From NCBI GenBank assembly GCA_016293975.1, contig JAEDCW010000020.1:1-29060 (forward strand): 29,060 nt of DNA, in the 5' to 3' direction. Below are positions 16,082 through 24,033 of the stretch, piece after piece (the first letter of the stretch is position 1; each line of letters starts with the position of its first letter). This DNA is from Clostridia bacterium. GTDB taxonomy: Bacteria; Bacillota; Clostridia; Christensenellales; CAG-138. Under the pieces are notes generated by a model. The model had not been told where the DNA came from, searched no databases, and saw only the letters and a program-made list of their open reading frames with translations. The position numbers and the translations under genes were made by a program.

Positions 16082-16232
16082 TGTGCGACATAGCTATACT
16101 AGTTGAAAGAGAATTATACTTGCGGTAGAAAAAGCATTTGCGTTTTGGTATAACCGGTGTATAGTGTTTTAGTTGAAGCAGTAATAACATATCCACAAGG
16201 GAGGCCATTTATAGCTTCAACGATAATAATGA

Positions 16233-16565
16233 TATCAGTGGGGCGAAGGCGGCAGCGGACTGTCAGGCGGCGAGAAGCAGAGAATTTCAATCGCAAGATG
16301 CCTGCTCAAGAAAACCCCGATGATGCTGATGGATGAAGCGACGGCAGTGCTCGATGCATCCACTTCAAAGGCAGTTACCGCTTCGATACTCGACATACCA
16401 GAGTTGACGAAAATCGTTGCAACTCACAGACTTGAGCCCTCGATATTGTCAAGGTATGACGAAATAGTAGTAGTCAAGAATGGGCGTATATGCGAGACGG
16501 GAACGTTTGCTGAACCCATGGATAGGAAGGGACAGTTCTTCTCACTATACAACACATCACAGTAA
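16233..16565 (+). pseudogene. Remnant of an ABC exporter (C-terminal part of the ATPase domain)
   Basis: The frame opens after a stop at 16230-16232 with the exporter-type signature region GGSGLSGGEKQRISIARCLL, then Walker B MMLMDEATAVLDA, an H-loop region IVATHRLEPSILSRYDEIVV, and a normal C-terminus ending at the stop at 16563. The Walker A motif and the transmembrane domain that should precede it are absent; upstream sequence (16082-16232) shows no matching frame. A protein beginning at the internal ATG at 16320 would lack the signature motif. This is therefore a 5'-deleted remnant of a multidrug/peptide-type ABC exporter gene and is unlikely to be functional. Confidence 0.85.
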
Positions 16566-16777
16566 GAATAGCAAAGTACCGCAAGCGTAGGGCGACCTGC
16601 CTTTTCTTTTGCTTAAAATGTCGCGGGATTATTTGCGAAAACAGTGTTCTTCCACAGTTTTGGCAGTATTTGCTGATTGTTCCATCTTGTTTTGTAGTAC
16701 ATCTGCTCCGTATAGTACTCGAATATAGCAAACTCAAAGCGACGTATAAACAACGTTGCCGTCGGAATAATAGATGT

Positions 16778-17137
16778 ATGATAGTGATAGTGTTTTTGAT
16801 AGGTTCATTCGGCTATATGGGACTAGAGCTCCTCTGGAGGGGTCACACACATTGGACTATGGGCCTTGCTGGCGGCATATGCGTTACTTTGCTTTACACG
16901 CTTTTCCAGACATTTGAGCTAAACATACTGACGGCGTTCCTGCTGTCGTCGGTACTGATTACCACGGTAGAGTTCGTTTTCGGCTATATTTTAAATATCT
17001 GCCTTGGCATGGCCGTTTGGGATTACAGCAAGATGAAGCACAATATTATGGGACAGATATGCCTTACATACAGTACACTTTGGGGCTTGCTCGGAGCGGG
17101 CGTGTGGGGAGCATTGCGGCTGTTATCCGTGATTTAG
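16778..17137 (+). CDS. Small four-helix membrane protein (CmpB / putative ABC transporter type IV-like)
   Basis: A 119-residue protein with about four membrane segments. The stretch YMGLELLWRGHTHWTMGLAG near residues 14-33 and the later WDYSKMKHNIMGQICL resemble a widespread Firmicutes membrane family (often labelled putative ABC transporter type IV). The function is not established. The open frame begins at a TTG at 16670, but the added N-terminus is basic and unlike the family, so I prefer the ATG at 16778; no strong ribosome binding site is seen at either. The gene follows the ABC-exporter remnant but is not obviously tied to it. Confidence 0.65.
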   Translation: MIVIVFLIGSFGYMGLELLWRGHTHWTMGLAGGICVTLLYTLFQTFELNILTAFLLSSVLITTVEFVFGYILNICLGMAVWDYSKMKHNIMGQICLTYSTLWGLLGAGVWGALRLLSVI

Positions 17138-17188
17138 ATGTGATTCAGTATTAAGCGCAACTCGATAGGTACAATGCCGATAAAGTAG

Positions 17189-17231
17189 AATAAAACAAAT
17201 AGCCCCGTCGATAGCAGTACTAAGGGCGGGG
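17189..17231 (-). terminator. Terminator of the DUF362 gene (minus strand)
   Basis: Read on the minus strand, CCCCG (17231-17227) pairs with CGGGG (17207-17203) and is followed by TATTTGTTTTATT. It lies just past the DUF362 stop codon. Confidence 0.65.
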
Positions 17232-17248
17232 GTTCTCATTGCTCGTTT

Positions 17249-18115
17249 TTAATCTATAGATACGATTTCATATTCCCGTGAGCCGAGCATGAGTTTTTCG
17301 GCAGTTTCAACCGTGTGCATGCCGTTTCTTGATTCGATTCGCTCGATAAGTGCGGTCTTCCCGGGGTCTTTAGACGCATATACCGCATCGACACAAGCTT
17401 GATCGAGCGCTACGGGGTCGAGCGAGGCAAATATTCCGATATCTGCCATTTCGGGTGCATGAGGGTTTGAATCGCAGTCGCAATCGACAGAGAGGTTATT
17501 GGCTACATTGATATAAACTATGTTCTTGCGTCCAAAGTAATCCATTACCGCACTACAGGCCTCGGCCATACTCTCAAGGAACGAGTCGTGGTCCGCCGTC
17601 CATATATCCTCGGGCTTGCCTGCGCCGTGTATGTGAGCTTTGCCGTGGGAGGAAGCCACACCTATTGACATATTCTTCAGCGCGCCGCCGAAGCCGCCCA
17701 TTGCGTGACCTTTGAAGTGCGAGAGCATTAGCATTGAGCTGTAATCTGTGATATGAGCGCCGACGAAGTTCTCACTCAAGTGTTTACCTCTATGCACGGG
17801 AATAGATATCTCACCCTCGGAGTCCAATATGTCACATGGGGCGATCTCGGTGAATCCGTGGTCGCGTATAGCATGAAGATGCGCTTCGAGCGTGTTGCGT
17901 TTGCCGGAGTAGGCGGTATTGCATTCAACTATCGTGCCGTTGAGCTTTGATGTCAGCGGACCAATAAGCTCGGGTTTAAGGTAATTATGCCCACCGGGTT
18001 CACCCGTGGAAATCTTTACTGCCACATTCGGATGGAGCTTTATATTGAGCGCTTCGAATATGCGGATGAGTCCATTGGGTGAAATGTCATTTGTAAACAG
18101 AACCTTTGACTTCAT
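17249..18115 (-). CDS. DUF362-domain protein
   Basis: A 288-residue protein consisting of one DUF362 domain, a family often found with Fe-S clusters and of uncertain biochemical role. Recognisable parts are KISTGEPGGHNYLKPELI near the N-terminus, LSHFKGHAMGGFGGALKNMS near residue 140, and IGIFASLDPVALDQACVD near residue 235. A DCDCD cysteine pair lies near residue 217. No ferredoxin domain is attached, although many relatives carry one. CCTCC on the plus strand (18123-18127) is the ribosome binding site; it lies seven bases from the ATG at 18115 but only one from the ATG at 18121, so I start at 18115. Confidence 0.85.
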   Translation of the reverse strand: MKSKVLFTNDISPNGLIRIFEALNIKLHPNVAVKISTGEPGGHNYLKPELIGPLTSKLNGTIVECNTAYSGKRNTLEAHLHAIRDHGFTEIAPCDILDSEGEISIPVHRGKHLSENFVGAHITDYSSMLMLSHFKGHAMGGFGGALKNMSIGVASSHGKAHIHGAGKPEDIWTADHDSFLESMAEACSAVMDYFGRKNIVYINVANNLSVDCDCDSNPHAPEMADIGIFASLDPVALDQACVDAVYASKDPGKTALIERIESRNGMHTVETAEKLMLGSREYEIVSID

Positions 18116-18233
18116 AATCATACCTCCACAAATTAAATGGTAACGCGTTCTGTATTATGCGTTTTTAACAGGGTACACCCACACGCTGTGTGCGTCAACA
18201 TCGGTTTAATGATGTGGCATTCTTCATTCAGTC

Positions 18234-18262
18234 AAAAAAAGAGTGCGGCAGAAACCGCACCC
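18234..18262 (-). terminator. Terminator of the DUF1540 gene (minus strand)
   Basis: On the minus strand an eight-bp stem (18262-18255 with 18248-18241, one G-T pair) around a six-base loop runs into seven Ts (18240-18234). It lies 28 bases after the DUF1540 stop. Confidence 0.88.
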
Positions 18263-18289
18263 TCTATCAGTTGATTGCCGCTTAAGCCA

Positions 18290-18445
18290 TTACTTCATCT
18301 GATAGCTCTTGCAGAAATGGGGTGTTGACATAGCGTCGGGGCTTGTCTTCTCGTGAGTTACCTCTATAGTGGCAAGCTTGCATTTGTTATTGCCCACATT
18401 GTAAGCACATTCAACAACGTTGCAGGTGACACCGGAATTCTCCAT
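18290..18445 (-). CDS. DUF1540 small cysteine-rich protein
   Basis: A 51-residue protein too short for routine gene calling. It has the DUF1540 layout: VTCNVVECAYNVGNNKC, then an AxxIxV-like LATIEVTHEK, and an HFCK near the C-terminus. The four cysteines (residues 8, 13, 22, 45) are at family-like spacing and probably bind a metal. GGAGG on the minus strand (18457-18453) is seven bases from the ATG at 18445, and a strong terminator follows, so this is a real gene. It is divergent from the rubrerythrin gene. The function of the family is unknown. Confidence 0.88.
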   Translation of the reverse strand: MENSGVTCNVVECAYNVGNNKCKLATIEVTHEKTSPDAMSTPHFCKSYQMK

Positions 18446-18477
18446 AGATATACCTCCTTTTGTTTATGTAGCTATAT

Positions 18478-18491
18478 TTTGATGTATCAAA
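18478..18491. promoter_or_regulatory. Palindrome between DUF1540 and rubrerythrin genes
   Basis: TTTGAT-GT-ATCAAA is a perfect 14-bp inverted repeat in the 124-base divergent region. It could be an operator acting on one or both genes. It does not match the PerR box pattern that I would expect for an oxidative-stress gene. Confidence 0.4.
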
Positions 18492-18569
18492 GCTTTTTAT
18501 TCATACGAAAACCGAATAATATGACTTTTCCTACCAATAATAAGAGCATCACCAATTGGAGGTAACAAT

Positions 18570-19160
18570 ATGGATCTGATTAAAAGCAAAACATTTCAAA
18601 ATTTGGTTAATTCGTTTGCCGGCGAGTGTCAGGCTCATATGCGGTATAAGTACCTCGCATACGGCGCAAAGGACCGCAGCCTTTTTATGGTAGAGCGGCA
18701 GATACAGGAACTGAGCAAAAACGAAATGCACCACGCGAGGATGTTCTATACATTTATCCAGTCTGCAGATACGCAAACATTGGATAACCTGCAGGTATCG
18801 AGTGGTTATCCATTCAAGGAGAAATGGGACTTTGTGAAGAACTTTGAATTTGCGGCGGAGAATGAGCATGACGAGCATACGGTCATCTATCCGCAGTTTG
18901 CACAGACGGCTCGCGAAGAGGGATTTGAGGCAATTGCCTGCTTGTATGACCTCATTGCGGCGGTTGAGAGCTGTCACGATAAGATTCTGACGGAGCTTCA
19001 TCGCAGAATCGGCTCGGACACTCTCTATACGAGTGATACACCGGTTAAGTGGAAGTGTAGTGTCTGCGGACATGAGGCGACTCTCAATCAAGCATGGGAT
19101 ATGTGTCCGCTTTGTAAATCACCGCAGGGTTATGTCGAGCTTAATCTGACAGGAAAGTAA
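18570..19160 (+). CDS. rbr: Rubrerythrin
   Basis: A 196-residue non-haem diiron protein that reduces hydrogen peroxide in anaerobes with electrons from rubredoxin and NAD(P)H. The ferritin-like domain has GECQAHMRYKYLAYGAK near residue 18, ELSKNEMHHARMF near residue 47 and a helix with EFAAENEHDEH near residue 93, which supply the carboxylate and histidine ligands. The C-terminal rubredoxin-like domain has WKCSVCGHEA and MCPLCKSPQGYVEL, that is, the four iron-binding cysteines. GGAGG at 18558-18562 is seven bases before the ATG. It is divergent from a DUF1540 gene and ends at a bidirectional terminator. Confidence 0.95.
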   Translation: MDLIKSKTFQNLVNSFAGECQAHMRYKYLAYGAKDRSLFMVERQIQELSKNEMHHARMFYTFIQSADTQTLDNLQVSSGYPFKEKWDFVKNFEFAAENEHDEHTVIYPQFAQTAREEGFEAIACLYDLIAAVESCHDKILTELHRRIGSDTLYTSDTPVKWKCSVCGHEATLNQAWDMCPLCKSPQGYVELNLTGK

Positions 19161-19222
19161 ACCCAAAGCACTCCATACCGGGGTTCAAGTTAGGGCGAGA
19201 AAGACAGATTGGACAAAAGAAT

Positions 19223-19252
19223 AAAACCACCGACCATCAACGGTGGTTTTTT
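19223..19252. terminator. Bidirectional terminator after rubrerythrin
   Basis: A ten-bp perfect stem (AAAACCACCG at 19223-19232 and CGGTGGTTTT at 19241-19250) with an eight-base loop. It has T-rich exits on both strands and could end both the rubrerythrin gene and the converging polymerase operon. Confidence 0.85.
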
Positions 19253-19310
19253 GCATACCAAATTCTATCACACTTCTTGATTGCTAAGAATTTTATACGC
19301 AGTTGCAGGC

Positions 19311-19529
19311 CTACTCAAAAACGTCTGTGAGAACATCATATTGCTCTAGGTTATAAGAAACGTCGTTGTTTATAAACCCCACATTGCGCATAGTGCAATT
19401 CTCGTGCTGCTCCCCTGTGTTTAGCCTTCTTTTATCATACCATCCCACAGTTTCGGTGTTCAAGCCTACGGTCAGCACATAGAAAGCCATGTGATCGTGT
19501 ATGCTACACACATATGTGGTATCATGCAC
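19311..19529 (-). CDS. Possible 72-residue protein, function unknown
   Basis: An open frame begins with GTG two bases after the YolD-like stop and runs 72 codons. The product is not recognised, has no membrane segment or clear motif, and there is no well-placed ribosome binding site, though translational reinitiation from the upstream gene is possible. It could equally be non-coding sequence at the end of the polymerase operon. Confidence 0.25.
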   Translation of the reverse strand: MHDTTYVCSIHDHMAFYVLTVGLNTETVGWYDKRRLNTGEQHENCTMRNVGFINNDVSYNLEQYDVLTDVFE

Positions 19530-19531
19530 CT

Positions 19532-19948
19532 CTAAAACTCAAACATATCCCCTTCGATTGAGTAGATATCAGCTATATTTATTCTTGTACCGTCCCACAT
19601 AAGTACGACGCGACTGTACTCATCGATTTTTCTGACGTGGCTATTCGTAGTTACATACTGGCCGCCGGACTTTCGCTTGTCCTTTACAAAGTGCGTGATA
19701 GACACCTGACTGCCGTCCCCGATACACGCCTTTATTACATTGAGCCTATCGTTAATCACGCATATCATCGTCTCGTCGAGCTCAATTTTGCTGTCGGTAA
19801 GTCGTGCGGTTTCGACAACTGCGTCCTCGTACCCTGTCAGCGCGGCAAAAGGTGAGAATTGGGCGGCACGGCTGGCAATGGACATTTGAGGACGGCTTTT
19901 TGAAACATGGTGGGGAAGGTTTATTATGTCGTCATACTTGCCGCTCAT
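19532..19948 (-). CDS. YolD-like protein
   Basis: A 138-residue YolD-family protein, the usual partner gene of Y-family polymerases in Firmicutes; its molecular role is not settled. The family pattern is clear: SRPQMSIASRAAQFSPFAAL near residue 18, TDSKIELDE near residue 51, and a C-terminal beta-rich part with ITHFVKDKRKSGGQYV and IDEYSRVVLMWDGTRI. Its start overlaps the stop of the polymerase gene by four bases, so both genes are translated from one transcript that the upstream LexA-like box probably controls. Confidence 0.88.
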   Translation of the reverse strand: MSGKYDDIINLPHHVSKSRPQMSIASRAAQFSPFAALTGYEDAVVETARLTDSKIELDETMICVINDRLNVIKACIGDGSQVSITHFVKDKRKSGGQYVTTNSHVRKIDEYSRVVLMWDGTRINIADIYSIEGDMFEF

Positions 19949-21468
19949 GCCTTGTGTCCTCCTATTTGACCATTCCTCTCGATTGCGGTTGCACCTTCTT
20001 CGAAGCTATTGCCCTTGAGTATAGCATTCTTACCGTATCGTTTTTTAATTTCGAGCACGGCCTTTTGCATTTTTTTCTCACGCGCAAGCGATGCTTCCTC
20101 AGCGACACGGGCTTCTTCCTCTGCGGTGTAATCGGTAAAGAGACTTAATTGCTCAGACTTTTTCGAGGTATTTGCGGAAAGCTCATCGACGACGTGATTT
20201 GCGACAACAGACATGCGCCTCACAAGAAGGTTTTTATCCACTATTCTGTCATATAACTCAAGCATCGCATCCATTATTAGTCGGGTTGATGAGGTAGACC
20301 TTCCGATATTTATAGACCCGTGCGCAGCTTTGGGCACTTTCCTGCCATAATGGTCGGTAGTTATCTCGCCCTTATAGGCTACAGCTCTGTCGACATCAGT
20401 CAGATTCTCGATATCGTAACCGATATTGAGCGTCAACTGGTCTGTAACGAGCCCCTTGTCGACCAAATCGAGAGCCAAAAGCTCCGTCATTTCTCTGATT
20501 ATAAGCTTGGCCTTTTTGCAGTCGTATGGATGTGCGAGCACTTGACCCGAGCTTATGCTGTTTGCCTCGGGCTTATATGCCTTTACGTCTGCAATCGTGC
20601 AGGGCTCCCAGCCCCATGCGTGGTCTATCAACAGTTCGGCATTTATCCCGAATAGCTTATAGAGCAGGTTCTCGTTGTGTAGGCTTGTGGGCTTGCCGAT
20701 AGAACAGCGGGCAATATCTCCCATCGTGTATAGTCCGTGCGCTTCGAGCTTCTTTGCGTATCCTTTGCCCACACGCCAAAAGTCCGTGAGCGGTCTGTGC
20801 TCCCAAAGCAGCCTGCGGTAGCTCATCTCATCGAGCTCTGCTATGCGCACGCCGTTTTTGTCGGGCTTGATATGCTTTGCCTGTATGTCCATGGCAATCT
20901 TGCACAGATACAGATTAGTACCTATGCCTGCCGTTGCCGTAATACCAGTTGTATTGAGCACGTCGAGTATCATTCTCATGGCGAGTTCTCTGCCGGTTAG
21001 CCCATATGTAGCGAGATAATTTGTCGCATCGATAAAAACCTCGTCTATTGAGTAAACGTGTATGTCCTCGGGGGCTATGTATTTAAGGTAGATATTGTAA
21101 ATTTGAGTGCTGACCTTCATGTAGCGAGCCATTTGCGGGGGTGCGACCAAATACGAAACCGCAAGTGTAGGGTCGCGTTGCAGTTCACTGTACAGCACGG
21201 ACTCACCTGAAAGCTTTCTGCCGCGAGCCTTTTGACGCCTCTGAGCGTTAACCAGTTTAACATTTTCGACGACCTCAAAAAGCCTCGCACGACCGGGTAT
21301 GCCGTACGATTTAAGCGATGGAGACACGGCAAGACAAATCGTCTTCTCGGTTCGTCCCATATCAGCTACTACGAGATTGGTGTCGAGAGGATCAAGTCCG
21401 CGATCGACACATTCTACGGATGCATAGAAGGACTTGAGATCGATTGCAATATAGGTCTTGTTTTCCAA
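19945..21468 (-). CDS. Y-family DNA polymerase (UmuC/UvrX-like)
   Basis: A 507-residue translesion polymerase. Catalytic acidic residues are in AIDLKSFYASVECVDRG near the N-terminus and in YSIDEVFID near residue 150. Helix-hairpin-helix and little-finger regions follow (DFWRVGKGYAKKLEAHGL near residue 230; SSGQVLAHPYDCKKAK near residue 310). A sliding-clamp binding peptide QLSLF lies near residue 440, after which a charged helical tail extends. The start is a TTG at 21468, supported by AAAGGAG (21483-21477) eight bases upstream; no ATG is better placed. It is the first gene of an operon with the YolD-like gene and has a strong promoter with a LexA-type box. Confidence 0.92.
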   Translation of the reverse strand: MENKTYIAIDLKSFYASVECVDRGLDPLDTNLVVADMGRTEKTICLAVSPSLKSYGIPGRARLFEVVENVKLVNAQRRQKARGRKLSGESVLYSELQRDPTLAVSYLVAPPQMARYMKVSTQIYNIYLKYIAPEDIHVYSIDEVFIDATNYLATYGLTGRELAMRMILDVLNTTGITATAGIGTNLYLCKIAMDIQAKHIKPDKNGVRIAELDEMSYRRLLWEHRPLTDFWRVGKGYAKKLEAHGLYTMGDIARCSIGKPTSLHNENLLYKLFGINAELLIDHAWGWEPCTIADVKAYKPEANSISSGQVLAHPYDCKKAKLIIREMTELLALDLVDKGLVTDQLTLNIGYDIENLTDVDRAVAYKGEITTDHYGRKVPKAAHGSINIGRSTSSTRLIMDAMLELYDRIVDKNLLVRRMSVVANHVVDELSANTSKKSEQLSLFTDYTAEEEARVAEEASLAREKKMQKAVLEIKKRYGKNAILKGNSFEEGATAIERNGQIGGHKA

Positions 21469-21555
21469 TTCAATGTCTCCTTTCGCAAACTCAGCGACAG
21501 TATTCGAGCTGTGAACCCCTATTTTGAGCCAAATCTCAAAGCTTTATGCTCTATC

Positions 21556-21575
21556 ATACGAATAAATGTTCGTAT
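21556..21575 (-). promoter_or_regulatory. Candidate LexA (SOS) box
   Basis: ATACGAA-TAAATG-TTCGTAT is a perfect seven-bp inverted repeat. On the minus strand its core reads CGAACATTTATTCG, one base off the Gram-positive LexA pattern CGAAC-N4-GTTCG. It lies just downstream of the -10 element of the polymerase promoter, where a bound repressor would block transcription. Confidence 0.75.
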
Positions 21576-21579
21576 AACT

Positions 21580-21608
21580 AATTTACCACAGCTATAACAT
21601 ATTGTCAA
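21580..21608 (-). promoter_or_regulatory. Promoter of the Y-family polymerase operon
   Basis: On the minus strand: TTGACA (21608-21603), 17-bp spacer, TAAATT (21585-21580). The candidate LexA box begins five bases further downstream. Confidence 0.75.
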
Positions 21609-21762
21609 TTTAAGACGAAGATTTGCTCGTCTACGTAAGTGGACTCGATTAGCCATTTCATTTGCCGTTAATTAAATACGCAATCATTACACTAAAGATT
21701 GTTGATCGTTTATGGCAGTACGGGTGTTATTGTCCTATTGAAACGGTGGGCATGGGGCATAG

Positions 21763-21796
21763 AAAACCGCCGATGCGGGATAACTCACACCGACGG
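21763..21796 (-). terminator. Terminator of the exported-protein operon (minus strand)
   Basis: On the minus strand an 11-bp stem (21796-21786 with 21777-21767, three G-T pairs) and eight-base loop run into TTTT. It lies about 30 bases after the stop at 21828. Confidence 0.75.
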
Positions 21797-21827
21797 CTAT
21801 ACGTTATCCGATATTGAGATTAACTAA

Positions 21828-22802
21828 TCAATCATTCCAAGTTATGTCGCAATACTGCTTGAAACATATTCCGTCATCGCGGCAAGAGAATGCGAACAGA
21901 GTGTTATCGTCCGATTGGAAGAGCTCTCTTGTAACCGTTTCCGTTCCGTCTGTGGCACTCATGCGGGTTTCGACAATTATGTATTCTGTGTTGCTCTCAA
22001 CGGTGATGCTTGGCGGTAGATTTCCCGGGGCATATTCCTGCGCAGAAGCGATGTTGTTATCTCTATCGAGTTGGATTACGCTTACGCTCGTCGGGATGTC
22101 CATGAACACGAAGTTCACTTTGACGTCTGTGCTGATGGTTTCGCTTTTTCCGTCATTTACAACCGTCTGCTCCTCGCTAATGGCTTGACTGCCTGACGCT
22201 CCCGCCATGTACTCGCCGAAGCTCATTCCTTGCCCCGACACAGCATATACCTCGCCTGAAGCGGTCTGATATATGGGGTTGAAATAGAAGGTAATGTGTC
22301 CGGCAGATGTGGAGACGTATATCGTACCTTCCAGTGAAATGCTTTCGCCGACATCGGTGGAATTAACTGCAACATTTCCATCGGAGATAGCGCCGTTACT
22401 GCTTGAGAGTGAATAAGTACTGCTGCTGTCCGTGTAATTTGCGCGGAAATAGCTAAAGCCGTCTACACCGTCAAAGACATATTCCTTTGTTGTTGATGTC
22501 TCGCCCGTATCCGGATTGGTGTATGAGCGTTCAACAAGCGAGGCGTAAAACTTTTTCTGACAGTCAGAACTGTCTGTCTCGCTTATGTTTCCGCCGGAGA
22601 GGAGTTCTCCTACGTTGTCATTGATATAGCTCTCACGATCAAACAGTTCAAGTGGCTCCATGGTTATGAAAACACCTATAAGTCGGTCTTTGCTGGGGGT
22701 TGCAACGTCGTCTTTTGCCAGCGTTATTGTTCCCGTTGCCCCAAGAACAAATGACAGCAACAGTGCGCAAGTGAGTACAATAAGAGTTATTTTAGCCTTC
22801 AT
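21828..22802 (-). CDS. Exported protein of unknown function
   Basis: A 324-residue protein with an N-terminal signal-type segment (charged MKAK, then ITLIVLTCALLLSFVLGA) and no further membrane helix; no lipobox cysteine follows, so it is probably secreted or held by an uncleaved anchor. The mature part is rich in Ser, Thr and Asp, with repeated beta-strand-like segments such as GTIYVSTSAGHITFYF. I do not recognise the family. GGAGG (22813-22809 on the minus strand) is six bases from the ATG at 22802, ruling out the upstream in-frame starts. It overlaps the end of the XRE regulator gene by 11 bases and is the third gene of an operon with a membrane protein. Confidence 0.8.
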   Translation of the reverse strand: MKAKITLIVLTCALLLSFVLGATGTITLAKDDVATPSKDRLIGVFITMEPLELFDRESYINDNVGELLSGGNISETDSSDCQKKFYASLVERSYTNPDTGETSTTKEYVFDGVDGFSYFRANYTDSSSTYSLSSSNGAISDGNVAVNSTDVGESISLEGTIYVSTSAGHITFYFNPIYQTASGEVYAVSGQGMSFGEYMAGASGSQAISEEQTVVNDGKSETISTDVKVNFVFMDIPTSVSVIQLDRDNNIASAQEYAPGNLPPSITVESNTEYIIVETRMSATDGTETVTRELFQSDDNTLFAFSCRDDGICFKQYCDITWND

Positions 22803-23019
22803 CCTTATCCTCCAGATTTCCATCAAATTTCAGTATATCGCCCACATCACATTCAAGGAAATAACATATCCTGTTTATCGTCCCGAAGCGCACGCCCTTT
22901 GCCTTGCCGCTTCGTAAAATGGACAGATTCGCTTCCGTGATGCCCACCTTTGCACATAATTCTTTGGAGGTGAGACCGCGGACTTTAAGAACTTCCTCCA
23001 AATGCACTTGTATTGCCAT
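22792..23019 (-). CDS. Small XRE/YozG-like HTH regulator
   Basis: A 75-residue protein that is almost entirely a Cro/C1-type helix-turn-helix domain: LTSKELCAKVGITEANLSIL near residues 16-35, then GKAKGVRFGTINRICYFLECDVGDIL. It resembles the compact YozG-type regulators often encoded next to small membrane proteins. AAGGAG-type sequence (23030-23025) precedes the ATG by five bases, and the gene begins nine bases after the membrane-protein stop. It may autoregulate the operon through the TTATCG repeats at the promoter. Confidence 0.88.
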   Translation of the reverse strand: MAIQVHLEEVLKVRGLTSKELCAKVGITEANLSILRSGKAKGVRFGTINRICYFLECDVGDILKFDGNLEDKDEG

Positions 23020-23028
23020 ATTAGCTCC

Positions 23029-23973
23029 TTATATAAAGAGATCGTTGTCGTCCCGCAGTCTTCGGTTTTCCGCAATAAGTCGCGACAGAAGCAGAATAAG
23101 AAGCACAAATGCAAGACTGATAAACGGAATATCCACACTGACGGAGATATTTGAAAGCCAATTTGAGAGCAATAACTGCACTACATTCAGTATGACGGTC
23201 GACACCGCAGTGATACCCAATGCAAGACAGCAGCGGCGGGAGAGCGCATCTGCACGCTGTACCGTATCGGTCTTATCATCCGACATAAATGTCTCGAGAA
23301 GCGTGATTGCAGAGAGCGTAATGATAATGTCCAGTATATATGGGAGCGAGGAAGCGACAAAGCGTAGCACAGCCATCAACCCGTCCATGCACCTGTATGC
23401 GTCTGAAATCCCATTTACGAGTATCGGTACGCAGGACAGCGCAATGACTGCGTCAAACAGCAGGCATAAGGCGTAAAGCGCTATGCGCAAATATCTGAGC
23501 AGTTTGTGTGTGTCGCTGTCTCTAAAGAGCTTCAGCAATTTGAGCATGAGGCAGAGCACGACGAATGACCAAACCGTATAGCCAAGGGATCCCTTTACGA
23601 CCGGGAGCAAATCCATTGTAAAACCGGGAAACGCGGAGAGAATCTCCGTGGGGTTGATCATGCATAACAGAACGATGAATGCAACCACACCTGTACAGCA
23701 AAGCACGATTCTTTCGCCGATGGACGACTTTTCACGCCTAGTGCATAGCGCAAGAATTACAGGAATCAAAGATATCCCAACGCAAATAGCCAACGCAACA
23801 CCATTTCCGACACTGCCTGTCAGGGATAGCGCCCTAAGCCCTGCGCCAATCTGCTCAAACGGAAATGCCACATAAGAGGAGAAGAGTTCAGGCAATCCTT
23901 CGACAAACAGCGCGAGAGCCGCAAACAGCACGAACACTATTCCCAGTAGTATAAAAAATGTTTTTCGCTTCAT
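23029..23973 (-). CDS. Multi-pass membrane protein paired with an XRE regulator (DUF2975-like tail)
   Basis: A 314-residue protein with about eight predicted membrane segments (first near residues 6-27, last near 275-297). The C-terminal tail LIAENRRLRDDNDLFI resembles the end of DUF2975 membrane proteins, which are commonly encoded directly before a YozG-type regulator as here, but the protein is longer than most of those. Function unknown. A GAGGTG on the minus strand lies upstream of the ATG at 23973. It is the first gene of the three-gene operon driven by the promoter at 24005-24033. Confidence 0.75.
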   Translation of the reverse strand: MKRKTFFILLGIVFVLFAALALFVEGLPELFSSYVAFPFEQIGAGLRALSLTGSVGNGVALAICVGISLIPVILALCTRREKSSIGERIVLCCTGVVAFIVLLCMINPTEILSAFPGFTMDLLPVVKGSLGYTVWSFVVLCLMLKLLKLFRDSDTHKLLRYLRIALYALCLLFDAVIALSCVPILVNGISDAYRCMDGLMAVLRFVASSLPYILDIIITLSAITLLETFMSDDKTDTVQRADALSRRCCLALGITAVSTVILNVVQLLLSNWLSNISVSVDIPFISLAFVLLILLLSRLIAENRRLRDDNDLFI

Positions 23974-23985
23974 CCTGTCACCTCG

Positions 23986-24025
23986 ATTATCGAATTACGA
24001 TAATATTATATGCCGTAAATTATCG
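23986..24025 (-). promoter_or_regulatory. TTATCG-type operator repeats
   Basis: ATTATCG-AATTA-CGATAAT (23986-24004) is a perfect seven-bp inverted repeat directly downstream of the -10 box. A third identical half-site ATTATCG lies at 24019-24025 inside the promoter spacer. The layout suggests cooperative repression, most simply by the operon's own XRE protein. Confidence 0.7.
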
Positions 24026-24033
24026 TTTGTCAA
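24005..24033 (-). promoter_or_regulatory. Consensus promoter of the membrane protein/XRE/exported protein operon
   Basis: On the minus strand: TTGACA (24033-24028), 17-bp spacer, TATAAT (24010-24005). Both hexamers match the sigma-A consensus exactly. Confidence 0.85.
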
